Assembly: GCA_014529385.2 (NCBI GenBank)
Contig: CM043956.1
Coordinates: forward strand, 65,956,281 to 66,016,280
From: Adiantum capillus-veneris
Taxonomy: Eukaryota; Streptophyta; Polypodiopsida; Polypodiales; Pteridaceae
Direction: 5' to 3'
Length of the DNA: 60,000 nt
The position numbers and the translations under genes were made by a program. Positions 22,986-36,841 of this stretch are shown here, in pieces (within the stretch, counting starts at the first letter, position 1; each line of letters begins with the position of its first letter). The notes under the pieces were generated by a model that ran no database searches, was not told where the DNA came from, and saw only the letters and a list, made by a program, of their open reading frames with translations.

Positions 22986-23514
22986 CGGCCGGCCTTTAAC
23001 TGTAGGTCGGTGCCTTCCACTATCAATGGCTGCAGCGCATCTCGGGTGAAAGTGACACAACTCTCCCTAACATCATCAGTGGAAACAATTGTTTCCTTTG
23101 ACAAAAAGTCTACTAGTCACTGTTGCACAAAGTGGAAATATAACATTTTTGCAAAATATAACACACAATCTGCATTGTGCCGTGGATGGTCATAAACTTG
23201 TAAGTAGATCCTCTCAGCGTTTTCTTTGATTGCATCGGGGAGGCACTTCGATACCTTCCACCTTCCTTTCTTGATCTCTACGTCCTCACACGGCCATGTT
23301 GTGTTGATCATGTCCTTCGTCACTTCTTTATTGATCTCTTTCCATTGTATGTGGTTTGGAGTTTCCCATTTTGAGATTTTTCGAGTAGTGCACATCGCTT
23401 ACTGTGTCAACATACCATGTTCTAGAGACTTCATGCGTTAAAATGCATTAATAGCTACTTGTTGTTGATCATCATGCACTGATTGGGTGGCACAAGCTTG
23501 TTCTTCATCTGCCA
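22970..23514 (-). pseudogene. Unrecognised broken reading frame
   Basis: A single minus-strand frame begins MADEEQACATQ at 23514 and can be followed to about 22970 through three in-frame stops (TAA, TAA, TGA). Segments such as WETPNHIQWKEINKEVTKDMINT and IVSTDDVRESCVTFTRDALQPL read like real protein, but I know no such domain. It abuts the truncated end of the hAT remnant and may be a captured gene fragment or part of another element. Confidence 0.3.
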
Positions 23515-23938
23515 TTTTCTCTTGGAGCTACAATGGACAAATAGACAAATATTCAATATCATTGGCAAATATATATTTTCATGATTCAACAGTCTCATAG
23601 ATGCACAAGGTAGCAACTTCTCATCCACTACATAAGACATCATAGCCGACTAAATCAAACCACGATTGATGTAGCTAAACAAAATCACAATTGCTAGACG
23701 CAATTGAAACACAAGACAAATTTGAAACACCCCGTATAACACGATAAATTTGAAATGACTAAAGATAATTGACTCAAGGAGGTGAATCACTTTAAAGCAG
23801 ATAATACACTTCAATAAAAATAGAATACACTGGACAAGACAGATGTATATCATAAAAATGTTTATATCGGATAAAAAGATGGTGTAAGTTCAACAAGGGG
23901 GTGTTGGACAGAGTTAGGGTTTGTCTTTAAATGTTCTT

Positions 23939-24711
<773 letters not shown>

Positions 24712-27118
24712 TGCTCCTCTCTTAATTATGGCCAAGAGAGGGAGAGAGAGAAAGAGGGATCCTCCTCCTTGAGGTGGAGAGCGAGGTCACGAGCCAGAGT
24801 TGGCGAGCCTCTTCTTCCTCTGACTCCTTTGCATGCCCTGCTCTCATAGAGTATCCCTGCCTCCAGTCTCCTTTGCCAAGCCGAGTTACTTTCTTCTCCT
24901 CCTTGCATTCCTCTCCAGCATGAGAAAGAGAGAGTGATTTTCTTCGGTCCTCAAGCCCATCAAAGAGAGTGATTTGATTCAGTTCTCAAGCCCGCATGAG
25001 AGAGAGAGAGTGCTTTTTCTTGTTTCTCCTAAACGAGATTGAGAGAGAGCAAGAGAAGCCCATGCTCTTCCTTGCTAAATTCCTTCAACACTCATTGATG
25101 CCCTTTCTATCCGTTCTTCTCTTTGAAATAGCCTTCTTCATCCTTACAATACCCCAAAATTTTTCCTCCTCCCCAGAGCAGTCACAGCGCCGGGATCGAC
25201 ATGACACCAGATAGCGTGCTTGATGACGTGGCAGGCCATCTAGGGAGGAGCACCAATTGTAGCTGGAATGGAGCCAAAAATCAGCACCTGTGCAAGCCCA
25301 CAACACTCAGAACAAGTGTCTTTGTCTCTGCCTGCACATGCTTTCTTGCTCACCCGCCATGCCTACTCTTTTTTCCCTTGCTTACACACTAAAGCCCTTC
25401 TTTTTTATCATGGGGGTGGACCTTAGTGGGCGGTTGGTTCCCCCAAGCTAGGTCACCCCATTCAACATACATAGCAATCCAGGGCAATGATTTTGAAGTA
25501 GAAGGCATCACATTTGGCATGCATTATTGGACAAGGCACTGTCTACTGCACGGCATCTTCCTCCAACAATCCTTGACTAACAATATCTTTGTGAATTTTA
25601 GTGTCCATAGCGTCTTGAATAATGCCACATGCTTTTAAGATACATGTATAGGTGATTGCACTTGCTGGAAGTCATTCCCTTTGCACTCGGTTGTTAATTG
25701 CTTGTATCAAATTTTCAGATAATGCCAAAATTATCCAGCTCAACAATGCTGACAACTGTCACCGGCCTCAAGCCGTATTATCTGATCAAGCCAAACTCTC
25801 CCTGTCAAGCCATAAATCCCTGTAGACCTCTCAAGATGCATAGAATGCATAAAAACCCTGCTGAGGAGGTCAAAATTCCCAGATGGCACAGCGATCGAGC
25901 GGACCAGACTGGTATGTAACCAACCCTCAGTGAAATTTAATCTGGCGATATCTTGGTAACCGTAACTCGGATCACTAATTTGAAAAGACCAACGCTCTCC
26001 ACAAAGTGAGAACTTCAAGCCCATGCATTAATTCCCATTCTGTCCCCTCATCTGCATCAACTTAAACTTCAACCTGCCATAAATTTTGCACCAATTGACG
26101 GGCCGTAAAGACAAGCTGGTAGAGAACTTCAAGCACTGCAGTTCTAGATCATAAACTCCCATCTATGCTCACTTTAAGAATACTCTTTTTTACCATCACC
26201 AGGGTACCAATTGGCCTTTTAACCTGCATCTAACAAACATTTAGCATTAAACTTGGCCTATTACCAAGCTCTGATCAATGCTCAATAAATGTATAGGCTT
26301 CAAAGAAGCTTATCTTGCATTGCTTGCTCTTTTTCCCATCATGAAAGCAGAGTGGCACAACATCCACCCCCTTTGAACCTGCACAGCCTCCGGTATGTGC
26401 CAATTGTACTTCAATCTACATCTACTATAGGTACCTTAAGCTCTTTACCATCATCAAACTCACGTAACTAGTAAACATATGGAAAAGAATATAAGGCTTG
26501 TACCCCATCATCAATGTTATAGCTTACTCATTAGGTAGCTTCCATAAAAAATCTTTGAGCCGTATCTCCGAAAGATTCAATTATTGATACTTGTTTAGTG
26601 AACCCTGCCAGACTCAAGTGCTCCAGTAAACATATAGAAGAGAATATAAGGCTTGTACCCTATGATCAATGTTATAGCTTACTCATTAGGTAGCTACCCA
26701 TCAAAAATCTTTGAGCCGTATCTCCGAAAGATTCAATTATCGACACCTGTTTAGTGAACCCCGCCAGACTCAAGTGCTCGAGTTCATGATGCACACGGCC
26801 TGACCATTAAGCTCACTTTAGGGAACCCTGTCAAGCTCAAGTATGCCTTACTCTGTCTACACACGGAATGGCTGTCAAGTCCTTTACTTCAAGTTCCGGT
26901 ATAGCAGAACCAACTCAAAATATTTGAAGATACTTTATCAATTGTCCAAATATGTCAACTGGAAGCTAACCATATAAGCTTATTGATTGCATAACCAAAA
27001 AGTCTTCTGACTTAGCATAATCTAGAAACCAAAACCTAGTACCATGCAACCTGCTACAACAGATAACTGGTTCTCTTTAAATTTGCAACTTGCACTTCAA
27101 TAGTCCACTAATGGGAAA
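24712..27118. other. Untranslated interior of element C
   Basis: A 2.4 kb stretch between the acidic frame and the 3' LTR. No pol-like motif was found on either strand. Minus-strand frames (for example 25740-26024) are short and unrecognised. Next to the LTR is a purine-rich block at 24725-24760 and GA clusters near 24995-25010. Confidence 0.45.
26470..26779. repeat. 155-base tandem duplication inside element C
   Basis: Two adjacent copies starting AGTAAACATAT at 26470 and 26625, both containing TTTGAGCCGTATCTCCGAAA and ending CAGACTCAAGTGCTC. About nine in ten positions agree. Confidence 0.9.
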
Positions 27119-29255
27119 CTAATCGCCTACCCCACTGTGAGCATTCCTTTTAAAAAAATTGCACCATCGTCCAGGATCATAGGGAATATACAATAATTTC
27201 CAATCAGTAGAGCATAAATATAAATTATCCCACAAATCTTTATTAAAATCGCTTGGATCATATGGCATATAAGTCAATTTCCCCAGACGATGCATATATC
27301 TGTCCCCTCCTTGGTCAAAAGCTAGCTCAATATCTCCTAAATCATAGGGTAACATCACATCCCATATAGCATCATATAGCACTAGATACTACCATATCCC
27401 ATGTGCAACTGGCTCATCCAATTTTCGATCATCAATCATAGGTAAAATCATTGGTAGTGCACCTTCACTCTCACTAGTATCTGAATTCCGATCATGCATA
27501 TCTAAAGACATCAAGTCTGTGACATCCGAAAACAATTGTCTATCTTGTAGAGGCTCAAAATCAAGTAGAGCATCATCCAAAAATTGCATAAGGTCATCAT
27601 TAGCTACATCTAGACAAATTTGTTCATGCATGAATCTTGATTGATTGGTATCCCTAGCATCTGTATTTGAGAATCCTTCCAAAGCTTCATCCAATAGGCA
27701 CATAAGATCTAGGTCCACTACTTCAGAAGGTTCCTCCATCCTGCATATCTCAGGCTGCTGTAAACTAAGATTTCCACATATAACATGCATACTAAATACA
27801 CCTGCTATAAACTGCTCTTCAAGTCTTTCCCCCTCATCCAAATATCTTTGAACTTGTGTAGCACAAAGTTCAACATGCACATTGAAAATTTCATCTACTG
27901 CTCTGTCTGTATCATCGACACAATGAAACCAATCATATTCAACACCAAGAGATTGCACTTCACTATGCACTCCCTCTGAATCAGTATCATCACGTTCATG
28001 ATCATTCTGCGATAATGTGATCTCTGTGCACAAATTCTTGATAGAGAAGAGGTTTGCTCCCCTTCTAAATCATGAGAAAATTTAGGATCAGTCTGCTAGA
28101 TCGGTAGCTCTAAGTCACAGAAACTTGTCAAAGAAGGAGTCTGCACCCTCTTTGATTCATCATGATCATATTCAAGACCAATTTTCCACTTTGGTATGTT
28201 GGATTCACAACAACTTGTCAATGAAGAAGTATGCACCCGAATCAACATTTTTCAAATCTTCAAGCACATACTCTTGCTTCACCAAGTTCTCAAAATCTGG
28301 TACATCCAAATTCGATAAATCTGGTATACCCAAATCCATGATCATGCTGCTCTCAACAACAACAGCCTTCATTTGACCTATAACATTTGTACCATCAATC
28401 AACTCTTTGGAAAAATCTATACCAATATCTTTAGTTAACTCTACCGTAGAATCTGTACCCAAAAAATTTTACTCTAATTCCGAGTTAGTAGCAAAAGTAT
28501 CAGTTGTAGCCAAATTCTCATGCATGTCTACTTGAATATTGATGCACTCATTCACCTGCACAATTTCCTCTTGAGATTTAGCCACTTCGTTGTTTTGATC
28601 CCTTTATTTATTTTTCTCCTGTAGTGCATGTATATGTGCTTTGCAAAATTCATTCTGTATATCCTGAACTGCATGTGTAGATTCTTTGCAAAATTCACCC
28701 TGTGTATCTTGAGGTTGTAGAGCCTCACCCTAAAAGGCTTCTACTTCATGCATGGCATTTGCAAAACCCAACTTTTCATACACAACTTTAACTATATCTT
28801 CATCATTAGCCTGTAAGAAGGTAGCATCTTGTACAATACACTCATCAATCACAGCTTCTAACTTTGACCATACTTGTCCTCGAATATCGGTGTAGTTTGG
28901 TAGACTTGAACTCTATTCTTGATAGCTTTCATAATGCTCATAACTTACCTATACAATAACTTCTTTGAAGTATTCCCAGTTGTCATTGCAGGTTTTTGTA
29001 TCCTCTTGAATATGCTCCTTCAAATCTAAACTCACTAACTGCTCAAAAGATCTGACCATTAACTTTTTTGGTATCCCTCTTAATTTGATTTCTGACTCAT
29101 AACACTCGATCTAGGAAACCTTCTGGATCATATCCATCAAAGACTCTTCTCTCGTTGTATACTGCATCTAAAGTTCCATCCAAAGATTCATCCATTTGAT
29201 TTTTCTTCTTTACAGTCTCCAGTTCAAGCAGAGATCCTTGAACCAATTGAAGCAT
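27119..29255 (-). pseudogene. Gag-like and long acidic protein of element C
   Basis: Near the 5' LTR a frame reads MLQLVQGSLLELE ... VFDGYDPEGFLDRV, then with one frame change LRGIPKKLMVRSFEQLVSL, the pattern of a retrotransposon capsid start. From about 29110 to 27119 a single frame continues through several stops (for example before GEALQPQ, RDQNNEV and at 28463-28480) into open parts 28205-28462, 27389-28033 and 27119-27382. It is strongly acidic, with the repeated motif family LDEALEGF / LDDALLDF and MHEQICLD. It could be a structural or packaging protein of the element; there is no catalytic motif. Stops are mostly TAA/TGA/TAG reachable by C-to-T change. Confidence 0.55.
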
Positions 29256-29302
29256 CTTCAAAATTGTTGAATTATCATAAAAAGTGTTTGTACTTAACTG
29301 TT

Positions 29303-30069
<767 letters not shown>

Positions 30070-30074
30070 TGACA

Positions 30075-31420
30075 TTCCATAGTAATCTACACTTATCTTG
30101 TAGAGCTTGCCACTAATAATGTACATGAGTATATTAAATGAGAAGATGTCTCATGGTTTCCATGTGGCTACATCTGGTGCATTCACCATGCCTTACATTT
30201 TTCCTATGCAATAATTCTTGAATGTGCAGTTCTCTAGGTATTAGCACTCTCCACATGAATGCTTTATGCTAGAAGGAGCAATACATAGACCAAATCAAGT
30301 CGAATTTTGAAACCACCATTCTCTATTGTATGAAATATCCCAAATTCTAATAGATCATTGGGAAATCGAGCTGTCAAGTTGAAGAACTTGGTAGAAAACC
30401 TTAGTAGGCAGAGTCCACCAATTTATTGGAGTGGTTTGGAAGGATTTCATTAACGTGATCACAACATATGAAATTGTTAATACCGTTGAGTGATCATGTT
30501 TAAAAATACATGACCACGTTAAATAGTCACATGAATTCTCCTTAACCTATAGAAATCATGCAATTCCATAAGCCCACCAAGATTTTTAATTTATTAACGG
30601 GCTCAATTTAGGGTTCACATAGTTTTCGAGTAAGCTCGTCAAGAAAAAAACCTACCTCGGTGGGTTTTTGGTGGGTTTCCATGTCATCACTTATGGGATT
30701 TTTTGTGATCACAAGTGATCATGTGAATGTGATTAAAAACATTGTGATCACAAGAAATTTCATCTGATCACATCAATATTAAATCCTTGGTGGTTTGCAT
30801 CGTCATTTCCCACTCTCTGAATCTTTTACCAGTATCCCAATTGCATGTCAGAGACACATTTGAAATGCAAGTACATAATAGTACCCAAATATTTCTAAGG
30901 CCATTCCCCAATCTATAGATTCTCCTCGCAATCTGAAAATCAACCAACACATTACATTATAGTCCACTATTTGTTCAATTGAGCAGACCCCTCTTTTAAA
31001 GAGGGTAATAGCTTTCTTCCCCAAAAACAAAACAAGTGTTTTTTTAAAGACAGCTTCAAAATCATGTTTCTACACTTAGTGAGTTCCCCGGTGTAACAAA
31101 CTTGTCTTGAGCACACAAGATTAGAGCATAAATTCTTATAGGATCTCGCTAGGATGCTACCTGTTTTCCCACATAACCTAAGTGGGGTAGTAGAAAACAT
31201 TTTATCCCAAGGGTTCAAGTCCTATGTACCATCAAAGTATACTAGAACCTTATCAATCAACCACCACAAGATTCTAGACCATTACTTATCAAAACTCAAC
31301 AAAATCCCCATGCTACCCATTTGAACCAACATTGATACATAATCCCAAGCAATCCAAGCTTTAGAAGAAGATCTCCACAAGAACTTTAGGCTATGAGACT
31401 TGAATTGGTCCAAAGCTTTA
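30075..31420 (-). mobile_element. LINE 3' fragment (zf-RVT region), split by a MITE-like insert
   Basis: Read on the minus strand, 31400-30780 gives decayed text such as SLKFLWRSSSKAWIAWDYV and NPWDKMF, the form of the C-terminal part of plant LINE reverse transcriptases. At 30300-30120 follows the zinc-binding end: HKAFMWRVLIPRELHIQELLHR, then C-x2-C and METMRHLL. Stops and shifts are frequent. The part between is occupied by repeat E (30434-30775). The 5' two-thirds of the LINE are missing. It ends next to the gypsy gag at about 31420 and the LTR of element C at 30069. Confidence 0.55.
30434..30775. mobile_element. MITE-like repeat family E, copy 2
   Basis: It begins GGATTTCATTAACGTGATCAC and ends TTGTGATCACAAGAAATTTCATC, which are imperfect inverted copies around GTGATCAC, so short terminal inverted repeats are likely. 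It interrupts the LINE reading and resembles 8052-8340. No coding capacity. Confidence 0.42.
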
Positions 31421-32673
31421 TCCAACCAGTCCAGTAGGGGAAGAAAGTACAGCAAGTATCATAATCTGCTGAGGAAGTGGAAACATATCACCTACCATCC
31501 TTGTTGGCCTTGGACAATAAGTTATGATATGATCAAGTTCACCACACTTATAACAGATAGGGATGAACCTGCTTTGTGGCTCAAGGACACCTTGTCCACG
31601 ACCCACATTAGCATTAGGCTGAGCTTCATATGGATGTGTCATTCCCCTACCACGACCATGACCACAACCACCTCCAAGAACACTGAGTTGCAATTCCTAC
31701 ATTGTGGTCATCATGTCTTGCATATTTTGTTGTAATTGTTCACTATTTGCAATCCTTTGATCGGGTTGGCTTCAACCTCTACTCGACTTCCCTCATTTTG
31801 GCCACTATTACCTTGTTCATGGACCACTTTTCCATACTCATTGAGTCTTTGAGATCTCCATTCTTTCTCCCTAGAGATAGTGACTGCTTCTTGAAAGGTA
31901 TCAAGCCTTTTTGGCTCAACTTTGAACTTCACACTTTACTTTAAGTTTTCCACAAAACGATCCTTTTTTAATATGGCTGGAGGGATTTCATTTCCCAAAG
32001 CTCGGGCCCATTTATCCTATAAACGGGTGAACTATATGAAAAACTCATCAACACTTTGATTATCCTTCTGAGTGTAACCCAGAATTTCATGTCAAACTTC
32101 CTTAGGTACTTCAATGGATGTGTACTATGCCCAAAAAAACCTGCTTCACATGATTGTAGTCCAAAACCACCCCTGGAGTTTGTGCCTATAATATTTAGTA
32201 ACCAAACTTTTGCCTCATTCTATAAATTGTATTGCCGAAACCACAATAATATAGCTTGATCTAGAATATTTCACAATAGGCAATTAGCTTCCAATTTCTC
32301 AAAAAAAATACGTGAATTCTCATTAGGCAATCCATGAAACTATGGAAACTCATCCGCCGTGTTCGATTGCCACAAAAACACTAACATGTGACGTTGAAAG
32401 TCCAATGGATGTCGATGGATCACTTCAATACCTAATCCACCACACACTAGGTAATCTGGCCTCCACTGTTGGGCTTCACAAAACCTCACGACCCTCCAAA
32501 GGCTGCAATCCAATTACAGGACCACCTCGAGTGTTGTCCACAATTTCCACATACATAGGCGGTTGTCCATAAGGACCCACATCCCCTTTACATTCTCTAC
32601 ATTTAGAATAGACATATTTGAAAAGGATTGGAGCACATGAGCACTTGCTCCTCGGGTGGGGGGAAAAAAACAA
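31418..32673 (-). pseudogene. Gypsy gag remnant (element 1)
   Basis: Minus-strand reading with several stops: YTQKDNQSVDEFFI, RALGNEIPPAILKKDRF, VKFKVEPKRLDTFQEAV and a C-terminal CCHC zinc knuckle CYKCGELDHIITYC at 31514-31555 followed by PRPTRM. This is the capsid and nucleocapsid of a Ty3/gypsy element and closely matches the gag at 41420-42067, including the Gly/Arg-rich linker (GGGCGHGRGRGM). No protease or pol follows; it breaks off at the LINE fragment near 31420. Confidence 0.8.
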
Positions 32674-32777
32674 TGTTAGCGTGTAAATGAAAAGGAAAAC
32701 AAGTGCCTCTAGAGCCTTGCACGAGTCACACCGTCGAAAGGAAGATCTAATGCACTGCCAAAATCACATGTCCGAAG

Positions 32778-32931
32778 TGTTAAACTGGAGACGAGACACG
32801 AGATGAGGGAGAAGAGAGAGAAACAACACCAACATCTTCAAGCCCCAAAGTGTATGTAGAACACGCAGTGAGTACACATATATAGTGAGGACTCCTAGCT
32901 ATATATAGTGGGCTCTCATATAGCTCCAACA
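32778..32931 (-). repeat. 3' LTR of element D
   Basis: 154-base repeat with TGTT...AACA ends; contains TATATAGTG and CTATATATAG, likely the promoter TATA boxes of the LTR. The purine tract at 32932-32940 (minus strand GAGTGAGGG) abuts it. Confidence 0.85.
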
Positions 32932-35559
32932 CCCTCACTCAAATAGGAGTGCGTAACTGTGGATGAAAAAACCCTTCGGGGTACAAGGGAAAAACCCAGA
33001 GCACCATATACATGCACTTTTATATTAACAATTATGAAAGTTTACTAAATTCATTTTTGAGGAGCTACATCACTCCATAATATACAATGTGCGCTCTCAA
33101 GCGTCTTTGGAAGTTTAACAACCCTATATATACAGTTAAATTAATGCAAATTCTTCAATGTCTTTGATCAGCTTCAACATCTTTGAGCCCATGTACATGT
33201 TGCTTGACATGGATTTTATCCTGCGAATAACATTAACTCAAGAAACATATCAAAATGTGAAGGTTAGAAATAATCACATCACATTGTCCTTAGGAGACAG
33301 TTTGCGATGCCGCTCTAAAGGCATCAAAGAGAAACAAATAATGATGCCACGGGTACATATAACAAGAATGCAGTACATGTGCGTCCATAAACACAAGCAA
33401 CACAAAAATGATATGAAACACTAGTGCTGTATAATCACAGCTGCCAAATCCTTGATGACGACGAGGGTGCAATAAGACGATAACAACCATAGCACCAATG
33501 ACGACAATGGTATAGCAAGGTGATAACAACAATAGCACCAATCAAGAGGACGATAACATGCTCCCAAGTACGTATAAACTTTGTGAAATTTCTCATCCTT
33601 GATGCTGGGAATATTTGCACTTAAAATATGACGAAATAAACATAATACCAATGGTGAGGACAAGGCACCGAGCCCTATGACAAAACAAAACATAATACCA
33701 ATGGTAAGTACGAGGCACTGAGCTCTCAAGTACACAAACATAATATCAATGGTAAGTACGAGGCACCAAGCTCTCAAGTACACAAACATAACACCAATGG
33801 TGAGTACGAGGCATCAAACTCTCAAGTACACATACAAGGTCTATGTCACATCAATCATCTATCACATCATCGAGGAAAGTATTAGTATAATCATGATGTA
33901 GAACTATCGATTGACCAAATGTAAGTGACAAACTCCACCAGTGATGAGGCAACAACCATATAATCAAGATTTGAAACAAATAGCTCTATCTATACACAAG
34001 TTGGCTCACGGGTGTGAAATATGGGATGCTATCTTTGGATTATCATTATGCTATCTTTGGACTGTTATGATGCTATCTTTGGATTGTAATGACCAAAGTG
34101 TTCGACAGAGTTTCCTTGAACTAAAGTAATGCTCAAGTCAATAAAAATTTAAAAATATGTAATTTTAACAATAAAGTTGCCAACAAGCTATCATGTCATC
34201 CTGAAATCATCTACGCGCAGTGTTTTTCATCTACTTTTAGGGTGAATGTGAAATGACTCACATTTAGCAAGTTTACCTTCTGTGAAGAAATTTTGCAAAA
34301 ACGTATTGGAATCCTTAGCGCATAGCTACTATGAGCAATCTGAGAGACAAAAGCATCACCATTTAGCAGTAGAAGGAGTGCCCAAAGTGACAACAAGTGG
34401 AACTCAAGGAAAGGGGAGACTTTGGGCCAACAAAGGCAGTGCTAATATTATGCTAGACTTGTGGCAACCTTAAACAAAGTCAACTATGCACCTTGTGCTT
34501 GTATGGAATTGCCGCTACGTATATTATTGACTCTCAGATGATCAATTTTATCGAGCTTCCCTCGGATTTTTCCGTCATCTTTGGGTTATTACTCGTTGCT
34601 GCCAACTCTCAGCTTTCTTCTATCATCATGACCCTTGAGTTCACGACACACGCTTCCACTTCCTTCATGCTGCTGCTGGTAGTTAAAACATCAGTCTTTA
34701 AGGTTAATAAAGGCAATTCAAATCCGCTCTGCACCCGCGCTTTGCACCCAAAGCTCTTCGCAATTCTAGATCAATCTGTTTTTTCCGTTATTTATGAGCA
34801 TCTAAAAGCAGGGTAGATTGCATAGGACTGCCTCGAGTAGTCCGCCCCACATTTAAGAAAAAGAAAAACATGGCGTTATTTGAAGAGCGGTGCTAAATTG
34901 GGGTGTAGCCAGTTAAATAAAGCAAGTCAAAAGTAGCCGATTGCATGCATACGAGTGCCATCGCCAAGTGCGTACAAATGAGCAGTGCAAGTGTAGATGA
35001 AGGGCCGCTTCCTGCCCGATGAATCTTTTCCTGTCCGACACACAAGCTGGGATGCAGCTGCTTGCTAGGCTCTTGACGGGATGCTATGCTATTGCTAATA
35101 TAGAGATATAATAGAGATAATACGCGACCAATTTAATTGAACTCCAAAAGCGTACGGGCCATTTGATCGAAGCACACAGCGCCATCTGAAGGCAGATACG
35201 ATTTGTTGCTATCTTTTGAACTAAATTATATGGCAGCGCCACATCTAAAGCAAATAGGCTAGGATTGAATTCAAGCGGACGAGCACATGCTAGTGGCTTA
35301 GTGCGGCTTTTAAGAACATAAGGATTTTGATCCCGTTATCATCCGTTATCATTCGTTAATCAGGACATGCTAGTCATGTGCATGTCTTGATATGATTAAT
35401 CCAGTTGGACAGCGACCAAGGCATTAAGTTGACGTTATGATTTAGTTGCAGAGATTGTAACTAATACAATTATCAAGCATCGAACAAATCAAAGAAAAAG
35501 AGATTGATACTTAGCTCCTCTGATGAATATGTATCTTTGTCAAAACATTTCATCGAGAT
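32932..35559. other. Interior of element D, non-coding
   Basis: 2.6 kb without recognisable retroelement proteins. Short frames such as 33421-33789 (minus) are translations of the local tandem repeat. Two parts, 34400-34820 and 34850-35470, are ordinary unique sequence with nothing that I can name. Confidence 0.5.
33639..33832. repeat. 48-50-base tandem repeat in element D
   Basis: Four copies with ACATAATACCAATGGT-type starts at about 33639, 33689, 33738 and 33785, each followed by a GAGGCACC(G/A)AGC-type segment. Confidence 0.85.
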
Positions 35560-35571
35560 GCTCTGATACCA
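35560..35571 (-). other. Primer-binding site of element D
   Basis: Minus-strand TGGTATCAGAGC, the standard 12-base complement of the 3' end of plant initiator tRNA-Met, placed immediately inside the 5' LTR. It fixes the orientation of the element. Confidence 0.92.
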
Positions 35572-35734
35572 TGTTGAACCGGAGACGAGACAAGAGATGA
35601 GGGAGAAGAGAGAGAGATGACACCAACATCTGCAAGCCCCAAAGTGTATGTAGAACACACACTGAGTACACATATATAGTGGGCACTCCTAGCTATATAT
35701 AGCATAAGTGTGGGCTCTCTATATAGATCCAACA
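35572..35734 (-). repeat. 5' LTR of element D
   Basis: 163-base partner of 32778-32931, slightly longer because of a small insertion after CTATATATAG. To its right the repeat A sequence resumes with ATAAGCACC. Confidence 0.88.
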
Positions 35735-36841
35735 ATAAGCACCTGTAAAGATTTATGTGACAAACCCTTCTAGCATGGAGCACACATGGAATTAGGAGAA
35801 ACCAAATACATAAAGGCATAGCTCATCTCGAGTAGATGTTCGTAGAGCATCCATAAGCTAAATACAGATAAAAGATAAGAGAGTTATGGCCACTCAAAGT
35901 TTGGGGTGTACTCTCTCTTGCTAAAAAATGAGCTCTTTGGAAAGTTTGCAGGTGCTGTAGCTATAAAATTGGGCCTCCTTTTATCTCTTATTCCAAAATA
36001 TTTTCTCTCTCATCTCAACCGACAAGACTCTCCTTGTAGGCTCCTTTCATTTGGTCCATTTTTTGCCTATTTTGGCTAGGAAAATGAGGTATCGATGACT
36101 TTTTGGCAAGTGTCCAAAGCCCATAAATGTGTCATCTTCCTCCCCATGAGCCCACAAGCCCCCAATATAGCCAAGCCTTGAGATAGCTCCACTCACCTTT
36201 GATACACCCTTAATGAGCACCCATTCCCCCTCTTATACCCTTCGCCTTGAGCCCAAGTTCCCCTATGTAGGATTATTTCCTTGCCACATGGCACCTTCCT
36301 CCCACACTTCTCCAACTCTCTCCTTCCCACCGAAAATTTTTAGCTTGACCCCTTCTCAAGACCAACTTGCCAGGAGCATAGTACACTGCTCCGCCCATTA
36401 GATGCGACGTCATAAAGCACAGCTTGGAGTCCATCACTTCGGCTATTTTCAAAAATTTAAAATCTCAATATTTCTAATTTTAGATCATCAAGTTGGCTCA
36501 GTTGCATTTGTTGCATGCATCTACAACCACTTTCTAAGTCGAGACTGCCCACTTCAGACACACATAACTGTACAGGTCCGATTCACAAGCTATAAAGTAC
36601 GATTGAAAATAATTATTGAAAACCATGTTTTGGGGACCCGAACAACCCAAAACACTAGTACATAAGCCCGTGAGAACCAAGCCTTTGTACATGAAATTTT
36701 ACAAGGTCACTCTCGAGATTCGAAGCACTATGTACACATATATACATGAGATTAGTAAGCAAGATTTTTGGCATGATATAATAACTTTGTGCTCATTCAA
36801 AAGCTGTCTGACATAGCTTTCTAACCCCCTAGACTGCTTGA

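Larger units (their letters stand above)
32778..35734 (-). mobile_element. Small-LTR retroelement D with tRNA-Met primer site, no coding genes
   Basis: Direct repeats 32778-32931 (154 bases) and 35572-35734 (163 bases) begin TGTT and end CCAACA, about nine in ten identical. On the minus strand the right copy is the 5' LTR and is followed at once by TGGTATCAGAGC, the plant initiator-Met primer-binding site. GAGTGAGGG precedes the left (3') LTR as a polypurine tract. The 2.6 kb interior shows no gag or pol motif, so the element must have depended on others. It sits inside repeat A. Confidence 0.85.
32674..36569 (-). mobile_element. Repeat family A (probable shared gypsy LTR), interrupted
   Basis: 32674-32777 and 35735-36569 together match 7089-8049; the middle is the inserted small-LTR element D. 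Its position, upstream of the minus-strand gag of element 1 and downstream of pol of element 2, suggests one LTR serving both, as made by unequal recombination between LTRs. A polypurine-like AGGGGG (minus strand, near 36825) lies before it, so the LTR may begin as far out as about 36806. No recognisable primer site was found at the 32674 end. Confidence 0.5.

Noticed and set aside
32342-32572. Plus-strand 76-codon frame
   Set aside because: It is antisense to the gypsy gag, which has the recognisable capsid and zinc-knuckle motifs on the minus strand.
33639-33832. CRISPR-like or regulatory repeat
   Set aside because: Adjacent 48-50-base units without spacers inside a retroelement interior.
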